Positions 11,896 to 22,653 of a DNA stretch of 64,000 nt are shown here, piece after piece. Source of the DNA: Enchytraeus crypticus (taxonomy: Eukaryota; Annelida; Clitellata; Enchytraeida; Enchytraeidae). The stretch covers positions 1,075,001 through 1,139,000 of the forward strand of contig CAJHZI010000197.1 in assembly GCA_905160935.1 (NCBI GenBank). The letters run 5' to 3'. Position numbers and translations under genes: made by a program. The first letter of the stretch is position 1, and each line of letters starts with the position of its first letter. A model generated the notes under the pieces. It worked only from the letters and a program-made list of their open reading frames with translations, did not search any database and had not been told where the DNA came from.

Positions 11896-12741
11896 GTGAG
11901 TTCCTAGAACTCAGTATAACGAGAAATTATTAATGATGAAAATTTAATCACTGTCACTATCCATGAAGAGCACTTCAGCGATCAACAAGTTAATCTCTTC
12001 ACAAGATACTATGCCTTATCCATACTTTAATGTCGCCAATAGATTGAGAATAATTACACATGAATACTTGAGTAAAAGAAGTATGAAAATGTCAGCCATT
12101 GGCTCGGTTAATTGCATAACCGTTAAACTCATTAACTGCAGAAAGTTGATTATAATTATTATCTTTTGTCTTTCCTTCAGATAATTCAATCGTTTCGAAA
12201 AAGTTTAATCCATAACTTAATACAATAGTGTCTGAAATTATTTCTGAGTGTGTGCATGTGAGTGCAAATGTATATCTGAGATAAGTGCCCATGTGCAGTG
12301 TGTATGTGTGTTTATATGGGTGTGTTCCTAGTCGTTCGCCAGCAGTCAGTTAATGGCGCTATAGTCTGCAGTCTGCATTTCAATCAATATTACAAGCTGC
12401 GTTGTCTGTTGTTTCGTCTTAGTCTAAATTAAATTACTTAAATTAATTAAAATAATGAAATTAATTAAATTACATGACAATAACTAATTCGAATCTTGTC
12501 CAAACATACTTCTTATGTATCAGATAACGTGTTGCATCGTTATATATAAGGGATGATAGAGTATTTGATAATTTAATTAAATTAAATACCATGCTTGATA
12601 TACGGTGCGCCTTGTTGGCATCTATCAGGGTTTGGTTGAAGCCACCGTAGTTATATCTTTTGGAGTATTTGAGTTTTAAATTAACCTTAAACTTGTATGT
12701 AGAATAAATTTTCTGCTATTGTTTACATCTATTTCCAACAG

Positions 12742-13422
12742 AATGCAGACATTGCAGCTGGACCCACGATTGCCACAAACGTTCGCAGAGAAGTAGTAGA
12801 TTTCACGGAAGCCTTCATTATCGCTCACGCCACGTTGCTGCTGCGTAAACCACCGCATGGGGCGGAGTTTCGACTGCAGAATATCAGTGACGTCATAGAT
12901 CAATCTGAGATCAAATACGGAACACTATCTACGGGAATCATTCCGAGAACCTTCAAATTCACCAACGATTCCCTCATGAGGACCATGTGGCGCAACATGC
13001 GGCGCTTCGGTGCCTCCGTGTTTACTGAGACCAACGAACAGGGCATTGAGCGAGTCAGACGAGACAAGTATGGCTTTGTTCTGCCCGACACTATTGCCGA
13101 ATATATTTCTCTCAGAAGACCGTGTGAGTTTATTACTGTAGGTAAATTTTTAATAACAATGAGTTATTCGCTAGCCTTGCCGAAGCAGTCGGAGTATTTG
13201 GAGCCGATAAATCGAGTTATCCGGGTGTTGAGGACTAGCGGCTACTTGGATATGCTGAAGCAGCGGTGGTGGGCGGGGCGTAGCGAGTGTAATGGAATAC
13301 GTAGCAGTATGATGTATCGATCTGATTGGTCAGCTTCTTCATCGTCATCACTTACGTCATCATGCTTAACCTTCGTCATAGTCGTAGTAATTTATTTTAA
13401 GTCAGTTTCTCTCTACTATTAA
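12742..13422 (+). CDS. iGluR-like terminal exon: S1 fused directly to S2, no pore
   Basis: One open exon of 226 codons plus TAA. The acceptor TTTCCAACAG ends at 12741, phase 0. Residues 1-37 are the end of S1: NADIAAGPTIATNVRREVVDF, with Arg15 aligned to ligand-carboxylate Arg485 of GluA2, then LLLRKP where M1 normally follows. Residues 38-47 are a linker. Residues 48 onward are S2: ISDVIDQSEIKYGTL, ..NEQGIERV.., DTIAEYISLRRPC, and MLKQRWWAGRSECNG with the two S2 disulfide cysteines. The roughly 150 residues of M1, pore loop and M3 (including SYTANLAAF) are missing, so no channel can form. Other ligand contacts are changed: Thr480 to Ile, Ser654-Thr655 to Ile-Ile, Glu705 to Pro. M4 is replaced by a Ser-rich run and CLTFVIVVVIYF near the end, possibly a GPI signal or short anchor. 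No stops or frameshifts. A pseudogene is possible but the open frame and intact splice sites argue against it. Confidence 0.9.
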   Translation, partial: NADIAAGPTIATNVRREVVDFTEAFIIAHATLLLRKPPHGAEFRLQNISDVIDQSEIKYGTLSTGIIPRTFKFTNDSLMRTMWRNMRRFGASVFTETNEQGIERVRRDKYGFVLPDTIAEYISLRRPCEFITVGKFLITMSYSLALPKQSEYLEPINRVIRVLRTSGYLDMLKQRWWAGRSECNGIRSSMMYRSDWSASSSSSLTSSCLTFVIVVVIYFKSVSLYY

Positions 13423-13432
13423 TTTCTAATTC

Positions 13433-13438
13433 AATAAA
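13433..13438 (+). terminator. Candidate poly(A) signal of the iGluR-like gene
   Basis: AATAAA lies 10 nt after the stop codon, within TTCAATAAAAAAATAAG. It is very close to the stop, so the 3' UTR would be short unless a later signal is used. Confidence 0.5.
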
Positions 13439-13544
13439 AAAATAAGTTGTCTTTACAACATTTCGTAGATAATTGATTTTTCATTATAGCCAAAAGACGA
13501 AAAAAAGCTTCCAAATTGTGCTTGTTCCTTTTATCTCTCTCACA

Positions 13545-13577
<33 letters not shown>

Positions 13578-14789
13578 TCTATCTCTTCTTCACTCTATCC
13601 AAAAGGTTTTGCACGAATGAATTACAAATATCCCTCAAATATGTTCTAAAACTCAACAGCCCAGTTCCAGGATAAACATTAGTCCCGCAGTTCTATACTG
13701 AACTTTGTGCGTTTAAGTTATTGTGCTCAATGATACCATGCGCTTTAGTTAAAGTATTCTATTTAGTTTATCAAGCAGCTTAATATTAAGGTTTCTTAGG
13801 ATTCTTTGAGAATAATTCCGTCTATGAAACTCCTACTGCGCGAAGACGTTTCCAGCCTTATATTAGTTCGCCTCTTAGCGGTAGCAGTGATATTTCAGCT
13901 CAGAAGAAATTAGTCTTCGCCCATCAATTGTTTTTCCTTTTTATTTATTTCTTAAAAATCTCTCTATGCCACGACCGTTACGGCGTCTTCCGGGCTTGAT
14001 AAATACCTTCATGTATATCTGGAGGTGTTTGAGTTTAAGTGTCACAAGTAACTCGAGTTTAACGTCAGTTTCCTATCTAGAATGCACGTCAGTGACAGGT
14101 TGCAGTGACAGGGCGTGCCTTGGAATGGAATCCAGTGTACCTATTGATCTGAATTTCAATAACTCACGGATCATGCTATAGCAGGAGCATACTAACGTAC
14201 ATATGCTAGGCATACATATAGTCTACTTGCATACTTCGACTAAGCATACTTGATCAGTCTAGCAGACCGTAACTCCTTGTATTGTATTCGAAGACAACAA
14301 ACAGTACCAGTTTTCAACTGGCTGAAACTGATGAGTCCCTAATTCTTACATTAATATTAGATCAATGAAGTATTTGAATCGCGCAACTGTTGAACACAGT
14401 AAGACTCTCACTTACGAATCGACTGAATCAAGTAATAATATTTTTAAAACTTTAGAAACATAACTACAAGTTGCAAGCGGTGAAGTGGGACAAGTTGTTT
14501 TGATGCCTTGTGATTGTTTTGCAGATCAAATTTTCATTAGGATTGACCATGTTAAAACTGCTTCCTCAATCCCTTACAGTGGGCTTTTAAGACGTGTTTG
14601 CGGTGTTGATCCAAACCGCCAAGTTGTTAGAATGCGCGACACTTGTTACATTATACAATCGTAGACCTTGAATAAATTAATCGGTAATATAACACGCATT
14701 ATTATGAAATAATCAACTATGTTGACAGTTATCACTTTTAGTATTACAGTTTTAAACCGTTAGGCAATTTAGTTCACTTTCCGCGTAAC
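13439..14789. other. Non-coding DNA downstream of the iGluR-like gene
   Basis: A CT-rich microsatellite at about 13535-13585 (CTCTCTCTAT variants). The rest is AT-rich with no supportable gene. Confidence 0.5.
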
Positions 14790-14921
14790 CAGTCCTGTGG
14801 ATGTCCGAGATTTTACTCTCAGATCAGCGCGGCTGGGAATTGAACCCACGAGAGTTCAATTCACCTCAGAATCTTTATTTAAAATTTAATGACTTTACCA
14901 GCCGCCTCAAACCACTGTGCT
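14790..14921 (-). repeat. Second tRNA-derived SINE-like element (degenerate)
   Basis: The minus strand has GGTTCAATTCC (14836-14846), a good RNA polymerase III B box. About 60 nt upstream on that strand is GTGGTTTGAGGCGGCTGGTA, resembling an A box. The order and spacing resemble a tRNA-derived SINE head. It differs from the main SINE family at 43844. Confidence 0.5.
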
Positions 14922-15246
14922 GTTGTGACATTCAAACATTAAAACATTAACATTAACATCGTCAATAAGTCATTCATTCATTTAGTAGATTAATACTCCG
15001 GGGCTCGGTCCCCTGGTCTCCACACAGATGATACGGGCTTTTGGGACATGCAGATTTAATAAATGAAGGAAACAAACAACGTATTATTTATTTTCCGACC
15101 CACGCGGTTATTTCAATATGGAAATAACAAAGTGCTTGGACAAGTGAGCAGCTTGGATCAGCATACGCCGTTATAGATCAATTACATGAGTCCAGAGTTG
15201 CGGTATGTCGTATTTTTTCCTCAGATTCGATGAGAAATATAAAAAA

Positions 15247-15380
15247 CTGGTAAAGCTAAGATTAATCTCAGTTTCCTCACTCGAAAGCGATGTCAGTGAT
15301 GGGAGAGCCCAGGATTTGAACCCCGCACCATCTGATCCAAGGTCGAGTATCTTACCGACTTCGTCACTGGCGCCAGCCAT
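15247..15380 (-). repeat. tRNA-derived SINE (main family)
   Basis: The minus strand carries GGTTCAAATCCTGGGCTCTC, with a B box GGTTCAAATCC, preceded by the A-box region GCCAGTGACGAAGTCGGTAAG. It ends in a tail containing GATTAATCTTAGCTTTACCAG. It matches the copies at 28515, 43054 and 43844. Long frames on both strands here are artefacts of the SINE. Confidence 0.85.
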
Positions 15381-16277
15381 TAATACGTCAAGTATAGCCC
15401 ACCTCAATCTTAAGCAATATATATACTCTATGGGTCTAATTTTTACTCCTAGAAAACGTTGCCTACATAAATGATGTCTTAACTTATTCAATATTGATTT
15501 AAAACCATTTGTTCAAATATTAAAATTGTGTACATTTATTTTTATTCAATCTTCATTTCATTCTCAATTTCAGTACAATGTCCATCTTATGCAGTTATCC
15601 TTTATCTCTACTTTAGAGACAATTTTACAACAATTAATGTTACTCCAATGTAGGTTTAGCATGATGCAGTTGGCAGTTACTAGGCCGTGTATTCTGTTGC
15701 ACGGCTAACGACATCGAGGAAGGACCGCCATACGAGAAAGCGACTGAGATACACAATGTACACTCTAACTGAGACTGATTACTGTAGAGTGATTTAGCGA
15801 GATCATAAATCATTGATGCTCGTTCCTCGAATACTCGAAATGTTGCTGTCATGATAATTCCAAAAATTACCTGCTGTCAGCGTTACGCATATAGAGTAGC
15901 ATCCTACTCTGTGTACACTACACATGTAATAACTCAATGTGTAAGAATCACTTCATTCATACGAGCGGTTGAGAGGCATGACAGTAAGGTTCAGTCCTGT
16001 TCTGCGTGTTATTTGACGGCTACCTTGATTTGACTGCTATCTACGTTAGGCTAATTTGTATCATAGGCATAATTTAAAAATACTTAAACTGCAGATATAT
16101 TTATTTTCAAAGATAGCATGAATAAATCATATCCATGTACATTGTAAATGCTTCTACAAGCATTTAAGCATCATCGGAAATGCATCAGACACGCACATAT
16201 CATCAAATACAACCATCGTCATATACCATCATATACAATTATACTCATATTATGAGCATTATCAACTCTTTTAATCA
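15381..16277. other. Non-coding DNA
   Basis: No supportable gene or element. Short ATCAT-rich stretch near 16160-16260. Confidence 0.4.
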
Positions 16278-16790
16278 GTCAATCAATCACTAAGAATTTA
16301 ACGTCCGGTTCCTCGCATTAAGGCAATGTCAGGGACGTCTCTTGCAGACACTACTCAAACAGGCGCCAAAGCACCACACGATGACGACTGAGTACACAGC
16401 GACCACAAGAGAAAGCGAGATCAAAACAGTGCAAGTCCAAGATCCAAAGCAAGCGGGTCAAAATTTAGATCTATGGCGGAAAGAAATGGGGTTTTAGCTT
16501 ACCAAGGAAAGTACCAATACAATTACAAGATCGAAGATCTTGTGGCAGAGAGTTCCATATTGTCGGAGCAGAAAACATGAAGGATCACCTGCACATGGCA
16601 GATTTAATGTTTGGTGCAGTGAGAAGGTTTTTACTAGAGGAACGAAGACTACGAGAAGGTTGATAGATTGATAAAAGATCAGATAGATAGTATGGTATAC
16701 CATAATTGAAACTTTTGAAGGTCAAGGAAGCTATCTTGAAGTTTATTCGTTCGGAGACTTGGAACCAGTGCAGTTCTTCGGAATAGATTA
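16278..16790 (-). pseudogene. L2-like LINE 3' end, copy B (inverted)
   Basis: Reverse complement of the L2-like fragment at 2982-3511. It carries the same LHW..V and WNSLP regions in broken frames, the same 3' UTR and a shorter, degenerate (TTGA)n tail at about 16276-16292. A 69-codon frame differs from its counterpart at a single residue (His-Gln-Thr versus His-Arg-Thr). It abuts the opposite-strand LINE fragment at 16795, exactly as in copy A. Confidence 0.8.
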
Positions 16791-16794
16791 GGGT

Positions 16795-17731
16795 TTGAGT
16801 ATTTTTACATTACAGACGACTCGAGAAAGATCAATTAAACATCAGAGATGTTGTTCCGAAAATCACAGTTTGGATTTAGGGAAGGATGACACAGAAAATT
16901 TGAAACGTAACTTTGATAATTGCCAAAATGCAATTATTAAGAGTTCAACAGGGGTTATCGAAAAAGGAGGAATAGGATGGGGAGTAGGATACGGGTGTTG
17001 CATGTCACCACTTCTATTTAGCATTTACGCAGACGCAATGACGATGGTAGCAATGGATGCAAGTGTGCGGAGGTTTATAGAAACTTGTGGATGGCCTGAA
17101 CATTAGTGCATTAAAGTATGGAATGAGAAGTAATATCACGAAAATCAAAGGGATTATAATGGAAAGGAAGAGGAGTCAATATTACAATAAAAGGTACGAG
17201 GTAAGAAAAGAAGAAGATAACAAAAGATAGGTGTGAAACAAAAGCAAAAATTGGAATTGTGCAAGCACAATAGGCCTTCAGTATGAGGAAAGCACTACTG
17301 ACAAGAAGTTTGAAGAAATCCTTGAAGATAAAGATTTGAAAGCTTTAGGGAAGACCACGCTCTTGTGCGGCTGTGAAACACGGTCGTTAAGAAAGAAAAT
17401 TCTAAAAGTGGAGGCGTTCGAAATGTTACTAAGGAGAAGAATGAAGAAGCTCAAAATTGATTAACAAAATTTTGAACGGAGAAGTGCTAAATTGGGGAAG
17501 AAGTGCATAAATAAAAAAATGATTTTGTAATAATGACTTGAAAGAAGGACGGTATGGGTCATGTTCGCAGAGATTATGGTTTAATAAAAGAAGCAATTGA
17601 AGAAAAATGGAAGGAAAGAAGATTAGAGGAAGAATGAGACTTGGGATGCTGGATCGAAAAGTAAAGGTTAGAAATAAGTGGAGATACAATATGCCATGGA
17701 CCTGCCTATAGGCAGTGCACTGAGAGAGGGA
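16795..17731 (+). pseudogene. Non-LTR retrotransposon fragment (RT motif and C-terminus), copy B (inverted)
   Basis: Inverted copy of 2036-2975. The 103-residue frame at 16795-17106 is identical in protein sequence to its partner and includes GYGCCMSPLLFSIYADAM. Downstream are TTLLCGCETRSLRKK, VEAFEML and the GGCAGTGCACTGAGAGAG end. Sequence on the far sides diverges from copy A immediately (about 2035 and 17731), which marks the edges of the duplicated composite. Confidence 0.78.
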
Positions 17732-18764
17732 TCAGAATTCACCATCTCAAAGCCCCTCTATGCAGCTTTTTTGAATGAAATATTGAGACGAGCTTTAGTT
17801 TCCCGCAGCAAAGGCTGGAGTGTAGAGTGTTACAACTTTTTCTAAGCACGAACGTCGACAACAGCATGATGACCTGATGAATAGATAAAAGAAGCCAACA
17901 ATATTGTAATACAATATAAGATGCAACGAATGTTTGCTTGAATGCCTTCTAGAGGATATAGTAAGATGTTATGATAGTAAGATAGAGGAGATACACCACC
18001 TTTGGCGGTAGTTTAGTTTCATCAAGTCTATCTAGTGAACTAACATAGTCGTATGGGTAAACACCTTCTCTTACTGATAAGCAAGATTGAGGGCATGGGT
18101 TCAGATCCACGGCGAATCGTCTCTGATAATTACTGGTATCATGTTTGTTTTAGAAATGAAAGGAAGCTACAGTATATATAGCTTAGTATACTGTTAGGAT
18201 ATATGCAGTAATTGTTGTTAACTTGCCGATGAAGAAAGATTCGTGTATTGCAAGACGCACATGAGAATCAAGACTTGTAAGTTGTGAGAGTGAGAGCAGG
18301 ATTTCAATCAGTGGGAGTGAAGATTAATCGCATCAGATCTCGACAGAGAGCCAGGTTGAGAGCGGTCGAGTATTCGATCAATCAACTTTAATTTATTTAT
18401 AGTTCGTTGCTACACACAATGCGTTAAGAATTCTCAGATGAGCAAACCGTGCAGACTTAGCAAGCGCTGAGCGTCTATATATCTATTCTTGAATTTATCT
18501 GGCTTTAATTTCTGACAATTGTGGTCATAGTTAACGTGAACTATCCGCGTTTAAACAACGGCATTAAATGATGGCGACGAGAACGACAGTACTGATTGCC
18601 TAGCTCTGCTCAAATACGAAAAAGGAATACTAAAAAATAGAATTAATGTGATATTGAGATATTACAGTCGAATTGATCATATTTTTTTACATTTCTAATT
18701 TTACCAGAAGTCAGTTTCAAATTACGATTCACTTAAGCCTACTAGGCCTATATTTAACCTATTT
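17732..18764. other. Non-coding DNA
   Basis: No supportable gene or recognised repeat in about 1 kb. Confidence 0.4.
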
Positions 18765-19730
18765 TTTAATAATAATATTAACAATAATAAAGGTTTAACG
18801 TCCGTTTCCTCATACAAGGATGATGTCAGGGACGTCCCCCCATCACATGTAACTAGAAATCGATTCACCCCAAACGATCTGAAAAAACATGTGCTGAACA
18901 GGAAGAAAGAGATACTAAACGATGCCGGTCCGGTGATCGAAAACAGTCAGGCAAGATGAAAAAAAATCTATGGTGGGAAAAGCTGTGTTTTCAACCTACA
19001 ACACAAAATGAAAGTAGTAGAACATGAGCGAAGATCAGGAGGCAGAGATTTCCAAATAGTAGGAGCGGAGAGAGTAAATGAACGTCTACCTAACGAAGTG
19101 AGAATATTTGGAATTTTGAGCAGTTTGGCATCGGATGAACGAAGCTTACGAGAAGGTTGATATTGGATTAGGAGATCAGAAAGGTAAGAAGGTTTATCAA
19201 AGAGAAGTGTTTTGAAAATTAACAGATTTTATACGTAATTCTTTGAATAACATGAAGCCAATGAATATTATTAGGCAAGGGAACGACAGACAACACGTGC
19301 TAGAGAATTCTGAACGCGTTGCATACGCATGAGAGAAGAAGAAGGTAAACCAAATAGCAATGAATTGCAGTAGTCAAGTTTAGAATGAACTATTGAGTTA
19401 GCAAGAATTATGGATGAATTTTTATCAAGAGATGACCGTATCTGTCTGCTTTGGCGGATAGGGAAGAATGATGAACGAAACGCAGATGAGATATGAAGTC
19501 AAGATTTTCATCAAATATGACAGCAAGATTTTTAACCTTGGGAGTAGGAGTGAGAGCAAGATTTTGAAAATAGATGGAAGAATTGGCTACTCTGGTTCTT
19601 TGCTGAGGAGTGCCGATTAAACGATATTCGGTTTTAGAAGGGTTGACAGAGAGACGATTGCATCAAAACCACGAATAAACTTTGTCAAGAACAGATGAAA
19701 GGTGTTGCAATTTCAAGTCAGAATCTTAAA
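18765..19730 (-). pseudogene. L2-like LINE fragment (RT C-terminus and 3' end)
   Basis: Minus-strand reading gives NSIVHSKLDYCNSLLFGLP, then SLMRMQRVQNSLARVVCRS, the classic CR1/L2 C-terminal motif order (LDYCNSLLYGLP, then LQRVQNxAARLV). Remnants of the next block follow with several stops. The 3' end on the minus strand has ACGTCCCTGACATCATCC and GAGGAAACGGACGTTAAACC, then an ATT-rich tail at 18765-18790. It is related to, but diverged from, the L2-like ends at 2982 and 16278. Confidence 0.8.
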
Positions 19731-20284
19731 ACCATGTTGCTTAAATTAAAAGTAAAAATGGGAGAACTTTTTAAGCTATTTTCAATGTCAAGCCTACTTC
19801 TTAAAGTTCGATTAGCCCCTTGAGGCTTTAAGTTTTTAATTTTATGACCTGTTGCATAATACTTTGAAAGATTAACCCCTGCGATCTTATTCCACAAAGC
19901 TGAAGTATTTAAATTAATTGCAATAGATTTTAATGCAACTTCGCCAGATGACACTATAATTTTAATATACCTTGCGGTGTGTACTGTACGCATGCATGAT
20001 TCTCTTCACTTGCTGTTTGCTAATTCTACTAGTTAGAACTCACGATGAGAAATTTTTTAACATCTTTTTTTCAACTCTATACTTTTTTCCATTTCACCTA
20101 TTTTGCCAACGACGCTATTTGCGTCGTTGTTAACATTTTGTGGACGCCCCTGGCCGCAACCTAATCACTAGTAATTTCTAATACATAAAGCAATCGATTT
20201 CTCAGTACCTTCAGAGTCTTTCGTAACCAAAAGTGAAGCCTAAATTTTTAAATTGATTATTTTAATAAGCTTGATCGTGTATTT
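19731..20284. other. Non-coding DNA
   Basis: A 91-codon minus frame (19718-19993) is unrecognised and could be more LINE sequence. A small hairpin AACGACGC...GCGTCGTT lies near 20109. Otherwise nothing. Confidence 0.35.
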
Positions 20285-20304
20285 TTATGTAAGCCTATAC
20301 ATGC

Positions 20305-20324
20305 CTTATATATATATATATACG

Positions 20325-20355
<31 letters not shown>

Positions 20356-20620
20356 TTATTTATTTATTTATTTATTTCACCAATTCAATGGTAGACAAGT
20401 ACAAAAGACAAAATTACAAAGCTATCAAGTGAGCAAGTAACATGCAAATTGTCAATATTGTTCAATGACAAAAAGTGAATAGCAAAATGTGCGACCAATA
20501 TCGAATGTATACATACATCCATACACATAGATCTATATACACATACATACACATATACACATATAAATATAAACACACACACATATACATACACACATCC
20601 ATACATGTATACACATATAC
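20305..20620. repeat. Microsatellite block: (TA)n, (TTTA)n, (ACATA/CA)n
   Basis: TA repeat about 20308-20350, TTTA repeat about 20351-20378, then CATACACATA-type repeats about 20508-20620. Apparent frames rich in Tyr, His and Thr here are repeat artefacts. Confidence 0.9.
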
Positions 20621-20678
20621 ACATTCACCACTAGTCATGTTAACATCATGCGATTACACATACAATTCAAAAACATTT

Positions 20679-22310
20679 TTAATTACTAGCATGTAAAATA
20701 TTCTCAAATTTATTCCATATCTTATGTTTTATTTGACTTTTTGAATCATTTGGATTTAGACCATATTCCAGTTGCAATACTGTATAATCTGTAATGTCAT
20801 TTTTATCCTCATTCATATTTTGACTAATTATATTTAAATTATATAGTTTATTTAGAAAATTATACCTATGATAACCATAGGTATACTTGAATGGCAAAGA
20901 GTTGGTAAAGTACTGACAATTCAAGATTACTTCATCGCAGTGAGTATGGAATATCTTAGAGAAAACGCTGTTATACACACAGCTTAGCCTGTGAATGTCC
21001 TTTTTTGATAATGCAATAGATGCAATACCGTACAGTATATGAGGGATAGCTTGTGACTATCAGTTTTAGTCGAACCCCAACCGGTGCGGATGTACCAAGG
21101 TGATTAAGTATCGAGTTGGACTTCCAATAAAAACTTTTTATACTTGATTCCCATGAACATTTAAAAACCTTATTATTTAAAATTGTAATTCCTAAAAACC
21201 TAATCTCATTTACCCACGGTACAATTATGTCATTTATTTTTATATTCTTACAAATATTCTTACATCTCGGACCGATTATAAGACATTGACACTTAGAGTC
21301 ATTTTTTGGCAAATCCAAAGAAGAAAATAACATATTACATAAATCAAATAGTTTTTGCATGTCAGTTACGGTAATGCTTAGTAAAATCAAGTCATCAGCA
21401 TACATAAAACTATTATAACATTTTCGACCAATAAAGAATCCCAAACGTGATTTTTCTAATTTCTCTAAAATTGTATCAACATAAATTGAGAATAGGAGAG
21501 GTGAGAGTATCCCTCCCTGTCTTACACCCGACATTAGAGGAACAGCATTTGATCTAGTATTGTTCCATTAATACTTGTTGAATTCTTTAAAAACCAATTT
21601 TCTAAAATATTTATTATATTTATATTAAAATCCTTTTCTTGCAGTATACATAGAATTCCAAAAAAGGTTAGTTTTATCAAAAGCCTTTTTTTAGGTCTAT
21701 TGAGCCAATATTTATTGTTGAATTACGCTCATTGAAGAAATTTATTATCTTGAGTACAGTTTGAATAGAATTATAACATCCTACATTTTTCTTAAAACCG
21801 AACTGTCTGTTGGATGTTGTCAATTTTGAGAAATATTTATGCAAACAGTGCTCAAATATTTTTTAGATAACTGGACTAATTGTTATTGCACGAAAATCGT
21901 CTGCTGTTACATTTTTCTTACTAGTATTAAATTTTGGTATTGGGGTTGATAAGCCGACACCGAAATCATCCGGTACCAATCCCAGTTTAAGCATAATATC
22001 GAATAAACGAGTAAGGATAATTATGATAGATGGATGTGCCTATATTATATGTTCAATTGAAATATGATCATTACCAGGAGATTTATGAGTATCGATCTTA
22101 TCAATAGCCTCGTTCATTGCTTGGACACTAAATGAGATACCATCTGAACCAGTATCTGCTTTTCGTAAGAAATATTTTAATTTGAAGTCATTATGCTTGG
22201 TAATGTCATTTGGTGAGCATGTTGACGCTAACTCATTTGCTAGATATTCAGCTATCTCTGCATTATCTTGTAAACCGTTAAATTTACGACAGTTTGTTTT
22301 TTAGGTTCTT
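20679..22310 (-). pseudogene. Non-LTR retrotransposon reverse transcriptase, decayed
   Basis: Minus-strand reverse transcriptase with frameshifts. The upstream part (about 21560-22310) reads in pieces with HKSPGNDHISIEHI, LVPDDFGVGLSTPIPKF and RQFGFKKNVGCYNSI, the fingers region. The best frame, 20971-21534, has GVRQGGILSPLLFSIYVDT and the catalytic box FMYADDLILLS, then FLGITI. A C-terminal frame (20679-20978) has YTVLQLEYGLNPN. The YADD aspartates are intact, but the coding sequence is split over at least three frames, so it is dead. No endonuclease domain is seen upstream. The wording differs from the neighbouring element at 22654, so it is a separate family. Confidence 0.85.
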
Positions 22311-22653
22311 TTTACGCAATTATTAAAGCGTAAAGCATTAGAGGAGAGAAACATATGTTTAATTAAATTTGTTCACATATCACACAGCACGACAGTCAAC
22401 ATATTTCGAATAACATAAAGGTACAAAGTAAAACGCAAAGACAGGCACACTAGTACATGCAAAAACCAGGCCATCAATGAGGGAGCATAACACCCTATCG
22501 AGTTGACCACCCGGATATCAATCACCCCGCTAACAAGCGTCCCACATGTCTAAATAAAACTTTTAATCAAAATAAAAGAGTGAAAGTGTCAATCATAGAA
22601 GATTTTAAATTACAACAAAGCAGAAGTTGGATGAGAAAAAAAAACAATTTTTC
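22311..22653. other. Spacer or 3' UTR between two LINE pseudogenes
   Basis: No coding signal. It probably contains the 5' truncation point of the element at 20679-22310 on the minus strand, and the 3' UTR lies on the other side. I see no tail. Confidence 0.35.

Larger units (their letters stand above)
7142..12741 (+). other. Phase-0 intron of the iGluR-like gene (5.6 kb)
   Basis: Bounded by donor GTAAGT at 7142 and acceptor TTTCCAACAG ending at 12741. Because the S1 homology continues without a gap across the junction, no exon is expected inside. Contents: a LINE 3'-end remnant on the minus strand just after the donor (about 7165-7190); a possible dispersed repeat around 7310-7450 (GGTGGTTTCCCGTTGCC); an imperfect hairpin at 10254-10292; an unrecognised 75-codon minus frame at 10478-10705; and a GTGTGGATGTATC minisatellite (about 11450-11895). 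The rest shows nothing I can name. Confidence 0.8.

Noticed and set aside
12852-12883. Hidden intron carrying the missing pore exons
   Set aside because: Only 30 nt separate S1 and S2 and there is no donor/acceptor pair, so nothing can be spliced in.
15171-15491. Frames of 106 and 89 codons on both strands
   Set aside because: Both cover the tRNA-derived SINE and match no protein.
20385-20696. Frames rich in Tyr, His, Val and Cys
   Set aside because: Translated CATA/CACA microsatellite.
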